Under the pieces are notes generated by a model. It made no database searches. It was not told the DNA's origin and worked only from the letters and a program-made list of their open reading frames with translations. Shown piece by piece: positions 34,778 to 43,110 of a DNA stretch of 64,000 nucleotides. Source of the stretch: SYAC01 sp046048055 (GTDB lineage Bacteria > Planctomycetota > Phycisphaerae > Phycisphaerales > SM1A02); assembly GCA_046048055.1 (NCBI GenBank), contig JBJOGW010000028.1, positions 1 through 64,000 on the forward strand, given 5' to 3'. Position 1 is the first letter of the stretch; every line of letters begins with the position of its first letter. A program made the translations under genes and the position numbers.

Positions 34778-35395
34778 ATGACCCTTGTCCCCATCGTCAT
34801 CGAGAAGACCGGCCGCGGCGAGCGCGCCTACGACATCTACAGCCGGCTGCTGAACGACCGCATCATCTTCGTGGGTGGCCCGGTCAACGACACCATGGCC
34901 AACCTGGTGGTGGCGCAACTGCTCTTCCTGGCCAACGAGGACGCCAAGGCCGACATCCACCTGTACGTGAACAGCCCGGGCGGCAGCGTGACCAGCGGCC
35001 TGGGCATCGTGGACACCATGCGCTTCGTGCCGTGCGATGTCTGCACCTACATCATCGGCCAGGCCGCCAGCATGGGCAGCGTGATCGCCTGCAGTGGCAC
35101 CAAGGGCAAGCGCTTCGCCCTGCCCAACGCCGAGAACCTGATGCACCAGCCGCTCATCGGCGGCGTGCTCGAGGGCCAGGCCACCGATCTGGAGATCGAG
35201 GCCAAGCACATTCTCCGCATGCGCGAGCAGCTCTACGAGATCTACGCCCGCCAGACCGGCAAGGCCAAGTCCCAGATCGCCGACGACTGCGAGCGCAACA
35301 AGTGGCTCACGGCCGCCGAGATGCTCGAGTACGGTCTCATCGACCGGGTGCTGGAGAAGTTGCCGGCCAGGCCTCCGACTCCCGTGAAGGAGTGA
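34778..35395 (+). CDS. clpP: ATP-dependent Clp protease proteolytic subunit, second copy (catalytic Asp replaced by Asn)
   Basis: A 205-residue ClpP with classical Ser (GQAASMGSVIACSG) and His (NLMHQPLIGG) motifs. The third triad position reads CERNKWL where active ClpP has ERDRF, so Asn replaces Asp. The replacement resembles Listeria monocytogenes ClpP1, also Asn there, which depends on its ClpP2 partner. Hence this copy may be active mainly in a mixed tetradecamer with the upstream ClpP; this is inference. The start is the ATG at 34778. Its last 59 bp overlap the convergent PAP2-like gene. Confidence 0.92.
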   Translation: MTLVPIVIEKTGRGERAYDIYSRLLNDRIIFVGGPVNDTMANLVVAQLLFLANEDAKADIHLYVNSPGGSVTSGLGIVDTMRFVPCDVCTYIIGQAASMGSVIACSGTKGKRFALPNAENLMHQPLIGGVLEGQATDLEIEAKHILRMREQLYEIYARQTGKAKSQIADDCERNKWLTAAEMLEYGLIDRVLEKLPARPPTPVKE

Positions 35396-36041
35396 GTGGC
35401 GGCCAGGTCTCCGGCAGGAACCGCCACCACGCCCAGCCCACCGCCGCGGCGGACACCGCGCCGATCCAGGCGCCAGCCATGGCATCGCTCAGAAACGCGG
35501 AACCGGCGGCCACCTCGGCCGCCATCACCAGGCCCACCAGCGCCAGCAGCACCCGCCCAAACCCCTGCAGGCGCACCCAGAGCGTGAAGGCGGCCGCCGC
35601 GATCGCGGCGCAGCGGGCGTCAGGCCACAGGGCATTCCAGTCCGGGGCGTCTCCCGCGGCATGCCACGCTCGGCCCGTCCAGAGCATGCCGCCGAACACG
35701 CCGGATACCACCAGTGCGGTGGCCACGCTCGCGATCATCAGGAACGACCATCGCGCTGCCGCACGGTGCCGCAACGACGCGGCGAGCAGGTACACCGAGG
35801 CGCCTCCCGCAAGCCACAGCGTGGGGGACCCCAGGTCACCCAGTCGCACCAGCCATGTGGGCCAGATCCATTCCATGAAGCGCCCGAACGGCGCATCGAT
35901 GAACGACCACATCACCGCCAGCACCGGCAACAGTCCCAGACTGGCACCCACCGCCATGATTCGCCACCACCACGAAGCGAACAGCGGAATGCCCACCGGC
36001 AGCCGCCGGTCCATCACGTGAAAGGTCGGCATCTCCCGCAT
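35337..36041 (-). CDS. PAP2-like membrane protein, probably inactive
   Basis: A 234-residue protein with about six hydrophobic segments laid out as in membrane PAP2 phosphatases. The segment before the last helix, AFLSDAMAGAWIGA, matches the HYLSDVLAGxxxG end of PAP2. However, the PSGH motif is replaced by a WPDARCA-type segment, and the SRxxxxxHxxxD His is missing. Catalysis therefore looks lost, leaving perhaps a lipid-binding role. The ATG at 36041 is chosen. The 3' end overlaps the second clpP gene. Confidence 0.55.
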   Translation of the reverse strand: MREMPTFHVMDRRLPVGIPLFASWWWRIMAVGASLGLLPVLAVMWSFIDAPFGRFMEWIWPTWLVRLGDLGSPTLWLAGGASVYLLAASLRHRAAARWSFLMIASVATALVVSGVFGGMLWTGRAWHAAGDAPDWNALWPDARCAAIAAAAFTLWVRLQGFGRVLLALVGLVMAAEVAAGSAFLSDAMAGAWIGAVSAAAVGWAWWRFLPETWPPLTPSRESEAWPATSPAPGR

Positions 36042-36045
36042 GCCG

Positions 36046-36573
36046 TCACGATAGCCGCACGGCACGGCGTCGGCGCTGCAGCGTGACCGCGACCAGCATG
36101 GCCAGGGCGGTCGGAGCGGGAATGATCGCGGGGGCGGCGCTCGAGCCGAACACCCACGCGTCACGCGAGCCGTCCTGCAGCAGCCGGTCCGAGGCGCCGA
36201 CCATGGAGGCGGTCCACGCCCCTGCCGACTCGGCGGTCCAGTAGTGCCACCAGTTCTCCACTGGCCACAGGTCGCCCTCGCCGTACTGCCAGTCCCCGCC
36301 GATGCCGATGCCGGTCACGAACGTGCCAAAGCTGAAGGTCTGGAACTGCAACTGCCCGCCCGGCACGCTGGAGGTGATCAGTTGCAGGGCCTCGAAGCCG
36401 TTCATCGTGCCGTCCCATCGCACGGTGGCCAGCCAGGTGTTGCCATTCTCGAAATCGAACTGGAGTGAGGCGACGTTGGCGCCACGGCCCACGTCGAACG
36501 AACCAACAAGGCCAGCATGGGCCGACACGGACACCGCGCACGTGGCGCAAGCGAGACGGAACCTTGAGATCAT
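36046..36573 (-). CDS. Small secreted protein with PEP-CTERM-like sorting tail, under a cobalamin riboswitch
   Basis: A 175-residue protein: signal peptide (about 1-20, ending SAHA), a compact domain rich in Trp, Gly and aromatic residues, and a C-terminal tail IIPAPTALAMLVAVTLQRRRR, a sorting signal of the IPAP-hydrophobic-Arg type. The domain contains WWHYW followed by GASDRLLQDGSRDAW. This W-rich pattern recurs in planctomycete secreted proteins, but I know no function for it. It is the only gene between the B12 riboswitch and the next operon, so I infer a surface or outer-membrane protein made when B12 is scarce, possibly in corrinoid capture. The ATG at 36573 lies just after a hairpin that can mask GGGAG. 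Confidence 0.75.
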   Translation of the reverse strand: MISRFRLACATCAVSVSAHAGLVGSFDVGRGANVASLQFDFENGNTWLATVRWDGTMNGFEALQLITSSVPGGQLQFQTFSFGTFVTGIGIGGDWQYGEGDLWPVENWWHYWTAESAGAWTASMVGASDRLLQDGSRDAWVFGSSAAPAIIPAPTALAMLVAVTLQRRRRAVRLS

Positions 36574-36587
36574 GGAAGGCGCTTTCT

Positions 36588-36607
36588 CCCGCCGATCGCG
36601 CGGCGGG
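36588..36607 (-). promoter_or_regulatory. Hairpin likely masking the ribosome binding site (riboswitch expression platform)
   Basis: CCCGCCG and CGGCGGG (7 bp, 6-base loop) lie between the riboswitch and the ATG at 36573. On the minus strand the 3' arm runs directly into AGAAAG, so the GGGAG site is partly inside the stem. This fits translational control by the upstream cobalamin aptamer. Confidence 0.4.
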
Positions 36608-36687
36608 CCAACGGGAACAACCGCGGCAAAGCACGAGCGCACTGGGCAGTGCCTGCGTGGCACGGCCGCCTTGCACCCGATTCGCGC

Positions 36688-36824
36688 GGGCGGGCAGACA
36701 GGCTTCCGGAGCGATAGACCCGACTCGTCGGGGCCTGTGGCCCACGACACACGGTGACGCGTTCGTGGCGGATTCGCACCGCCTTCCCCCGCTCGGGAGG
36801 CCGTCGGACGAACATCGTCCGGCG
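36688..36824 (-). promoter_or_regulatory. Cobalamin (B12) riboswitch
   Basis: Read on the minus strand, the region begins with a long hairpin (CGGACGA/TCGTCCG). It continues with the cobalamin-aptamer core GGGGGAA, then GGCGGTGCGAATCCGCC (the P4 arm with the GGTGCGAATCC signature), then ACGCGTCACCGTG (the conserved CGC-CACxGT segment). It closes with GAGTCGGG and GGAAGCCTGTCTGCCC, equivalent to the 3' part of the class. The 5' half is close to consensus; the 3' half is more divergent. It would bind adenosyl- or other cobalamin and lower expression of the gene at 36046. It is not upstream of any recognised B12 transport or synthesis gene. Confidence 0.82.
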
Positions 36825-36829
36825 GATGC

Positions 36830-36857
36830 AATCTAGCACAGTGGGGGCGGATCGCAA
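36830..36857 (-). promoter_or_regulatory. Promoter for the cobalamin riboswitch transcript
   Basis: On the minus strand TTGCGA (36857-36852) and TAGATT (36835-36830) are 16 bp apart, each matching four of six consensus bases. The predicted start near 36823 is exactly where the riboswitch fold begins, which supports both calls. Confidence 0.45.
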
Positions 36858-36891
36858 TCGCCCGCTTCACGGCTTCGTACCATTCACATGC

Positions 36892-37884
<993 letters not shown>

Positions 37885-37889
37885 TTCGC

Positions 37890-38879
37890 ATGCCACACCA
37901 CCAACGACTCCGTGCGGCGTTCGCCGCAACCCTCGGACTTCTGGCACCTGCCGCCGCGCAGAATGTCGGCGCCGGGGAGGGTGACCGAACCTTCATCGAG
38001 CAGCAGGAGACGTCGGCCGATGCCGCGGCGCCCGAGGTGGCGGCCGCGCGCGGTCGCCCCTCGGAGCGGTTCAAGGTGGCCGGTGGCTACCTCCACCAGT
38101 TCAACACCAGCCTGAACACCGGCGGCCACTACGCGGCGGACCGGGTCTTCGCCGCATTCTCCAGCCGCATGCTGCTCACGCCCAACATGGACCTGGACAT
38201 CGGTCTGGCGTGGGAGTTCGACCACTACCGCTTCTCCGGCACGTCGCTGGGCCTGGGCAGCTCGCTCAGCACCAACTCGCTGTCCGTGGTGCCGCGCTTC
38301 ACCGTGCTGCTGGACCAGCACTGGGCCATCAACGCGGCGCCGCTCCTGCAGTTGAGCGGCGAGAACGACGCCAAGGCCGGGGACACCATCACCGGCGGGG
38401 CCATCGCCGGTTTCCGCTACGCCTTCGACCAGGATCACGTGCTCGGCGCCGGCGTGCTGGTGAAGGGCCTGCTGGGATCCGGCGTGCTGGTGGTGCCGGT
38501 GCCGCTGGTGGACTGGGAGATCACCGAGGGCCTGCGACTGAGCAACATCCGTGCCCCCGAGGCCAATCCCTTCGTGGGCCTTGAGCTGGAGCAGGAACTG
38601 GGCCGGGAGTTCGACCTGGGCCTGGGCGTGGCCTGGATGTTCCGCCAGGCGCGGCTCGACGACAGTGGCGCCAACGCCAACCAGATCTTCCAGGAGATGA
38701 ACCTGGCGGTGTACGCGCGCGCGGAGTGGAAGCCCACCAGCAACTTCCGTCTGGACCTTGTGGTCGGCACTGCCGCCTACAGCCGTCTCAAGACGCTCAC
38801 CGGTGGTGGCGACACCATCACCAGCACGGGTGCCAATGCGTCACTGATGGTGGGCGCGTTCGCCAGTTACCGGTTCTGA
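37890..38879 (+). CDS. Predicted outer-membrane beta-barrel protein
   Basis: A 329-residue protein with a signal peptide (LLAPAAAQ, cleavage near residue 24). The body is alternating polar/hydrophobic strands, with turns rich in Gly, Asn and Asp, and ends in YRF with a C-terminal aromatic residue, the hallmark of Bam-assembled barrels. The layout suggests about 12-14 strands and resembles DUF6268-type proteins. The pore or ligand function is unknown. It lies 5 bp after the MoxR gene and is probably co-transcribed. Position near the B12-regulated secreted gene is intriguing, but the strands differ. Confidence 0.75.
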   Translation: MPHHQRLRAAFAATLGLLAPAAAQNVGAGEGDRTFIEQQETSADAAAPEVAAARGRPSERFKVAGGYLHQFNTSLNTGGHYAADRVFAAFSSRMLLTPNMDLDIGLAWEFDHYRFSGTSLGLGSSLSTNSLSVVPRFTVLLDQHWAINAAPLLQLSGENDAKAGDTITGGAIAGFRYAFDQDHVLGAGVLVKGLLGSGVLVVPVPLVDWEITEGLRLSNIRAPEANPFVGLELEQELGREFDLGLGVAWMFRQARLDDSGANANQIFQEMNLAVYARAEWKPTSNFRLDLVVGTAAYSRLKTLTGGGDTITSTGANASLMVGAFASYRF

Positions 38880-38935
38880 CGATGGGGGCTGGCCTCGCCC
38901 CGCTGCACGTTCCGGCACGAATGCATCGAACAAGA

Positions 38936-38967
38936 AAGCCCCCCGGCGTGCGTGCGCCGAGGGGCTT
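38936..38967 (-). terminator. Intrinsic terminator after the secreted-protein gene
   Basis: A 12-of-13 bp stem (38936-38948 with 38955-38967; CGGCG and GCCCC blocks) with a 6-base loop. The minus strand then reads TTCTTGTTC. It lies 55 bp beyond the stop of the gene ending at 39022. The plus strand lacks a T-run. Confidence 0.75.
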
Positions 38968-39021
38968 GGGAGTTGACCCGCCGCGCGTCCGCGGCGGGCA
39001 GATGCGACTGGTTGAAGTGAC

Positions 39022-39843
39022 TCAGTTGCGACGGCGACGACCACCGGCCAGGCCGGCCAGACCAAGCAGGGCAACAGCGCCCGGCGCGGGAATGGCGGAG
39101 GTGATCACGAAGTCATCGAAGGTCACGTCCACGGGCCCCGTGTTCCAGAGCGTCGGCGAGCTGTAGATGCCCATCGCCGAGTCGGTGGCGTTCGCGAGGT
39201 ACTCGTAGGTGCTGCTCGATGTCCCGACCAGGGTGCCATTGACTCGGAACTCGATGAACCCGGTGGTGAGCAGGGTCATCTTCGCCTCGTACCAACCGTC
39301 TGGCCCAGTGCCGATGGCGCCGCGGTAGGAATCATTGTCATACGCATACACCTCACCGCCGTTGTAGTCGACATCCAGTCGCATGTCGACGTACTGGCCA
39401 TTCCCGGACGCCAACGGGTCGCCGCTGGCGACGGCATAGGTGTAGAAGATCGGCATCCCCGACGCCGCGGCGTCCGAACGGAACTTCACGCTCACCGACG
39501 GATTCCAGCTCTTGTGCATGGCGTCGCGGAACTCCCCACGGGTCGCGGTGCCGTTCAACGCCAGGCGCATGCCGCCGATGCTGTTGCTGGTCGACTGGTA
39601 GCGCATGCCACCCGTGCCGTTGTAGCCGTCCGCGGTGTAGGACGACGTGGCATCGGCGCTGTTGAATGAACGACCGACGAAGCCGCCGCCGAATCCGGCG
39701 TTGGACCAGCTTCCGGTGGTGGCGTTCCCGGTCCAGCTGGCCGAGTCGTTGAAGTCGTAGGTCTTGGTCCAGCTCGCCATCGCCGAACCCGCCATGGCCA
39801 CGCTGGCCACGGCACTGCACACGCCAAGAAGATTGTTTCGCAT
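39022..39843 (-). CDS. Secreted protein with PEP-CTERM-like sorting tail (lectin-like fold)
   Basis: A 273-residue protein: signal peptide (about 1-23, ending AMA), a beta-rich domain of about 220 residues with features of LamG/concanavalin-like folds (YDFNDSASW start, VDVTFDDFVITS end), and the sorting tail IPAPGAVALLGLAGLAGGRRRR. It is probably sorted by an exosortase/archaeosortase-type enzyme not in the window. Ser, Thr and Asn are unusually common. The ATG at 39843 has AAAGGAA upstream. Two tight hairpins lie in its 5' leader. The divergent LuxR-type regulator gene may control it (inference). Confidence 0.8.
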   Translation of the reverse strand: MRNNLLGVCSAVASVAMAGSAMASWTKTYDFNDSASWTGNATTGSWSNAGFGGGFVGRSFNSADATSSYTADGYNGTGGMRYQSTSNSIGGMRLALNGTATRGEFRDAMHKSWNPSVSVKFRSDAAASGMPIFYTYAVASGDPLASGNGQYVDMRLDVDYNGGEVYAYDNDSYRGAIGTGPDGWYEAKMTLLTTGFIEFRVNGTLVGTSSSTYEYLANATDSAMGIYSSPTLWNTGPVDVTFDDFVITSAIPAPGAVALLGLAGLAGGRRRRN

Positions 39844-40221
39844 CTTCGATTCCTTTGGGGCCATGCCCCGAACAACGGCCCACCTCCCAGGTGGGCACAT
39901 GACAGCCGAGTCCGTCGGTACGGCCCTTCACCCCGGATGCGCCGATCAACGCGATCGGCCTTCCACTGCCGGACCCGCCATGCATCTGCGTGCGGCGTCC
40001 ATCGTCACTGGAGGAAACGCAATCGCCCCCGACCTTCCATCACCCTTTCGTGGCACACGCCCGATTCCAACGCGGTTGCCCACGGCCGGGTACGTCGCCT
40101 CCATGAAACACATCTGATTCCACGGCCCATGTACCGTTACGGGGGTACGCCCGCATCAACCAACCCATGCAACGCCTCGCCTGCTAGGCAGATCCGCCAG
40201 GTCAGGCTATGCCTTGCCGAC
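39844..40221. promoter_or_regulatory. Divergent region with two leader hairpins
   Basis: A 378-bp gene-free region between the secreted-protein gene and the LuxR-type gene. On the minus side are two tight hairpins in the leader: GGGGC/GCCCC (39857-39869) just before the ribosome binding site, and GCCCACCT/AGGTGGGC (39878-39896, 8 bp with a 3-base loop). Near 40131 a short inverted repeat GTACC...GGTAC occurs. No clear promoter was recognised. Confidence 0.4.
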
Positions 40222-41100
40222 ATGAACCTTCCGCCCCTCGCCGCGGATCAGCCGGGACTCATCGAGGTGTTGTTCACGCCCGAGGCCATGAGCCTGTGGG
40301 AACTGGTCCGGTTGCATCGCTCCCCCATCACGCTCCTGGATCTCTCCACGGCATCCGGCATGGAACCCACGCGCGTGCAGCGGCATCTGGATGCGTTGCT
40401 GCAGCAGGGGCTGGTTCAGACGGTGCGTCCCCGAAAGCCACGGACCACGCTGGGCTATGTGGTCACGCGCCAGCAGATCGTGGTGGGATGCAATCTCGAG
40501 GACCAGGCGTTCATGGAACGCATGCAAGCCTTGAACCTGCAGGCAAACCGGATGCACTTTCAGGATGTGCTCGATCGCTTTGGCGACCCCAACGCGGACC
40601 GGCTCACCACCTGGCGCTTCGGGGCCTACGGCACGGCCTATCTCGAGGTGGAGGACCTTCGTGAACTCGCCCGGCGTGTCCGGGCGGTGCACGAGTTCGT
40701 GGACATGGTTGCATCCAAGCACGCAGCGTCGCCACGCGTCACAGGGCAGCACTTCAGGCCGCGGCACTGCAACCACGCCATCTGCATCCGGATCGAGCCG
40801 CTCCAGGGACCGGTGCTGGCCCAGCCCGAGATCAGCATGGTGCCACAGGAGCACGTGTCACAGGCCATCCATGCCGGTCAGCGGACATCCGGCCTTGGCA
40901 CGCTGGCACCGCGCGAACAGGAAGTGGCCCGCGCCATGGCCGCCGGCCATCCACGCAAGCGCATCGCGACGCATCTGGGCATCTCACTGCACACCGTGGG
41001 CACCATGGCGAAGCGCATCTTCCGCAAGCTCGGCGTTCACAGTCATGCGGAACTCGTCGCTGTGCTGACGCAAGACCCTACCCCGCCCGCCCCCCGCTAG
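40222..41100 (+). CDS. Winged-helix / LuxR-type transcriptional regulator
   Basis: A 292-residue protein with two DNA-binding-type domains. Residues 5-75 look like an ArsR/MarR winged helix (TPEAMSLWELVRLHRSPITLLDLSTASGM...QRHLDALLQQGLVQTV). Residues 225-285 are a LuxR/GerE helix-turn-helix (LAPREQEVARAMAAGHPRKRIATHLGISLHTVGTMAKRIFRKLGVHS). The middle is unrecognised. This combination is unusual. The ATG at 40222 is chosen because the open frame upstream is unlike the rest, although there is no clear ribosome binding site. It is divergent from the secreted-protein gene. Confidence 0.72.
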   Translation: MNLPPLAADQPGLIEVLFTPEAMSLWELVRLHRSPITLLDLSTASGMEPTRVQRHLDALLQQGLVQTVRPRKPRTTLGYVVTRQQIVVGCNLEDQAFMERMQALNLQANRMHFQDVLDRFGDPNADRLTTWRFGAYGTAYLEVEDLRELARRVRAVHEFVDMVASKHAASPRVTGQHFRPRHCNHAICIRIEPLQGPVLAQPEISMVPQEHVSQAIHAGQRTSGLGTLAPREQEVARAMAAGHPRKRIATHLGISLHTVGTMAKRIFRKLGVHSHAELVAVLTQDPTPPAPR

Positions 41101-41152
41101 AAAGCGCGATTGAACATCCGGTGCCGCGGCGGACTGCAGCGGCGGCGACCCC

Positions 41153-42388
41153 TCACCCCACCAGAGCCGTCAACCGCTTCCCCGCCTCCAGCACGTTTGC
41201 GCGGCTGTTGAACGCGCTCACGCGGATGAAGCCCTCGCCGCAGCGGCCAAAGCCCGCGCCGGGCGTGCAGACCAGTTGCGCGTTCCGCAGCAGGCGGTCA
41301 AAGGCATCCCAGCTGCCCAGGCCTTCCGGGCACTTCAGCCACACGTATGGCGCGCTCTCGCCACCCCAGCAGCGCAGACCGATCGCCTCGACCGCGCCGC
41401 GCAAAATGCGCGCGTTCTCCAGGTAGAAGTCGGTCAGCGCCCGCATCTGCCGCTGCCCTTCGGGTGTGCACAGTGCGGCGGCGGCCTTCTGCACCGGCCA
41501 GCTCACGCCATTGCTGCAGGTGCTCCAGCGGCGCTCCCACAGTCCGTGCAGCGGCACACGGCGCCCATCGGCGGCGCTGCCGGTGACCTCCTTCGGCACC
41601 ACGGTGTAGCCGCAGCGCAGGCCCGTGAAGCCGCCGTTTTTCGAGAAGCTACGGAACTCGATCGCGCACGCGCGCGCGCCGGGCACCTCGTACACGCTGC
41701 GCGGCACGGCTGGATCGCGCACAAACGACTCGTAGGCCGCATCGAACAGGATCAGCGCGTCGTTGCCGCGCGCCCAATCCACCCACCGCTTCAGGTCCGC
41801 GTGCGAGATGGTGGCCCCCGTGGGGTTGTTCGGATAGCACAGGTACACAACATCCACACGCGCGCGCGGCGGCTGGGCCACGAAGCCGTTCTCCGGCGTG
41901 CCCTCGAGGTAGGTGATGCCCTGGTAGCGGCCGCCCGGCATGACCACGCCGGTATTGCCCGCCATCACGTTGGTGTCCACGCACACCGGATACACCGGGT
42001 CCTGCACGGCCACCGTGTTGGCACCGAGAATCTCGAGCAGGTTGCTGGCGTCGGGCTTGCTGCCGTCCGACAGGAAGATCTCGTCGTCGTCCACCTGCAC
42101 GCCGCGGTCGCGATAGTCGACCTGGGCGATGGCCTTGCGCACGAAGGCGTGCCCCGTGGCAGGACCGTACCCCTGGAACCGCTCGCGCGTGGCCAGGTCA
42201 TCCACGCCCTCGTGCAACGCGCGAATGGCCACCTCGGGCAGCGGCTCGATCACGTCGCCCACGCCGCAGCGGATGATCCGCCCGGCCAGGTCCGGCCGCT
42301 CCGCCACGAACGCGCTCACCCGCCGCGCGATCTCGGGAAAGAAATACCCCGCCGCAAGCTTCAGGAAGTGCTCGTTGATCCGCGCCAT
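41153..42388 (-). CDS. dapL: LL-diaminopimelate aminotransferase
   Basis: DapL converts tetrahydrodipicolinate directly to LL-diaminopimelate using glutamate and PLP, a short cut in lysine/peptidoglycan precursor synthesis used by plants, chlamydiae and planctomycetes. The 411-residue protein begins RINEHFLKLAAGYFFPEIARRV, has LCYPNNPTGA, and the PLP-lysine block SFSKNGGFTGLRCGY near residue 250. The length fits DapL. It is 3 bp downstream of the methyltransferase gene on the same strand. If meso-diaminopimelate is made, the cell wall contains peptidoglycan. Confidence 0.95.
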   Translation of the reverse strand: MARINEHFLKLAAGYFFPEIARRVSAFVAERPDLAGRIIRCGVGDVIEPLPEVAIRALHEGVDDLATRERFQGYGPATGHAFVRKAIAQVDYRDRGVQVDDDEIFLSDGSKPDASNLLEILGANTVAVQDPVYPVCVDTNVMAGNTGVVMPGGRYQGITYLEGTPENGFVAQPPRARVDVVYLCYPNNPTGATISHADLKRWVDWARGNDALILFDAAYESFVRDPAVPRSVYEVPGARACAIEFRSFSKNGGFTGLRCGYTVVPKEVTGSAADGRRVPLHGLWERRWSTCSNGVSWPVQKAAAALCTPEGQRQMRALTDFYLENARILRGAVEAIGLRCWGGESAPYVWLKCPEGLGSWDAFDRLLRNAQLVCTPGAGFGRCGEGFIRVSAFNSRANVLEAGKRLTALVG

Positions 42389-42391
42389 CGA

Positions 42392-43078
42392 TCAGGCGGC
42401 CTTGACGCGGGCCGTGCGGCCCCGCTTGCGCCGCGGCGCTCGCGCCGGCCTGGGGCCCGCCTTCTTGCAGAGGCGCGTGGCCAGCGCCGGAGGAATGTTG
42501 CCCAGCACAAGCTCCCGGCGGCCGCCGTAGCGGCGCCGCAGGCTCGCACCCACATGCCCGATGCCCCGCAGCTTTCGACGGCCAGTCTCGCCCACCAACG
42601 GCGACTTCAGCGTGCGCACGCCCGCATACTCGAAGTACGCCAGTTCGCCTCCCTCACGCAGCAGCATGAGCATGCGCCGGAAGATCGACCGCACCAGCGA
42701 GGGCGGGAAGTTGTTGAACGGAAGTCCGCACACGATCAGGTCGTACCCACCCTCGAGCGGTGCCTCCTGGATGGGCGCCTGATGCAGCACAACATGGATG
42801 TCGCCGCGGCTGCGACGGAACGGCTTCAGCAGCCGCTTCTCCAGGTCCCGGCAGAAGGCCTCGTTCATCTCCACCACGTCGAACCGGTCGTGCCGCCGAA
42901 GTTGCTTCAGGATGCGCTCCGTGAACGGGCCCGTGCCCGGCCCCACCTCGAGAATGCGTCGTGGTCCCCGCAAGTCCGCCATGCCGCGGGTCATGGCCTT
43001 GGCCAGCGCCGGGCTGCTGGGCCAGACGCTGCCGGTGTGGTGGATGTCGCGAAGCGCCTCGCGGACGAATCGGAGCAT
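42392..43078 (-). CDS. SAM-dependent methyltransferase (phospholipid N-methyltransferase-like)
   Basis: A 228-residue class I methyltransferase. The SAM-binding motif ILEVGPGTGPFTERIL is near residue 43, and the later GLPFNNFP resembles the NPPF/NLPF motif IV. The N-terminal segment GSVWPSSPALAKAM is typical of PmtA-like phosphatidylethanolamine N-methyltransferases and their rRNA dimethylase relatives. The C-terminal 35 residues are strongly basic. A lipid substrate is inferred only from the N-terminal pattern. It is co-transcribed with dapL (3-bp gap). Confidence 0.75.
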   Translation of the reverse strand: MLRFVREALRDIHHTGSVWPSSPALAKAMTRGMADLRGPRRILEVGPGTGPFTERILKQLRRHDRFDVVEMNEAFCRDLEKRLLKPFRRSRGDIHVVLHQAPIQEAPLEGGYDLIVCGLPFNNFPPSLVRSIFRRMLMLLREGGELAYFEYAGVRTLKSPLVGETGRRKLRGIGHVGASLRRRYGGRRELVLGNIPPALATRLCKKAGPRPARAPRRKRGRTARVKAA

Positions 43079-43110
43079 GGGACGAAAGTCTATTCGGAGG
43101 GATCCCGACC

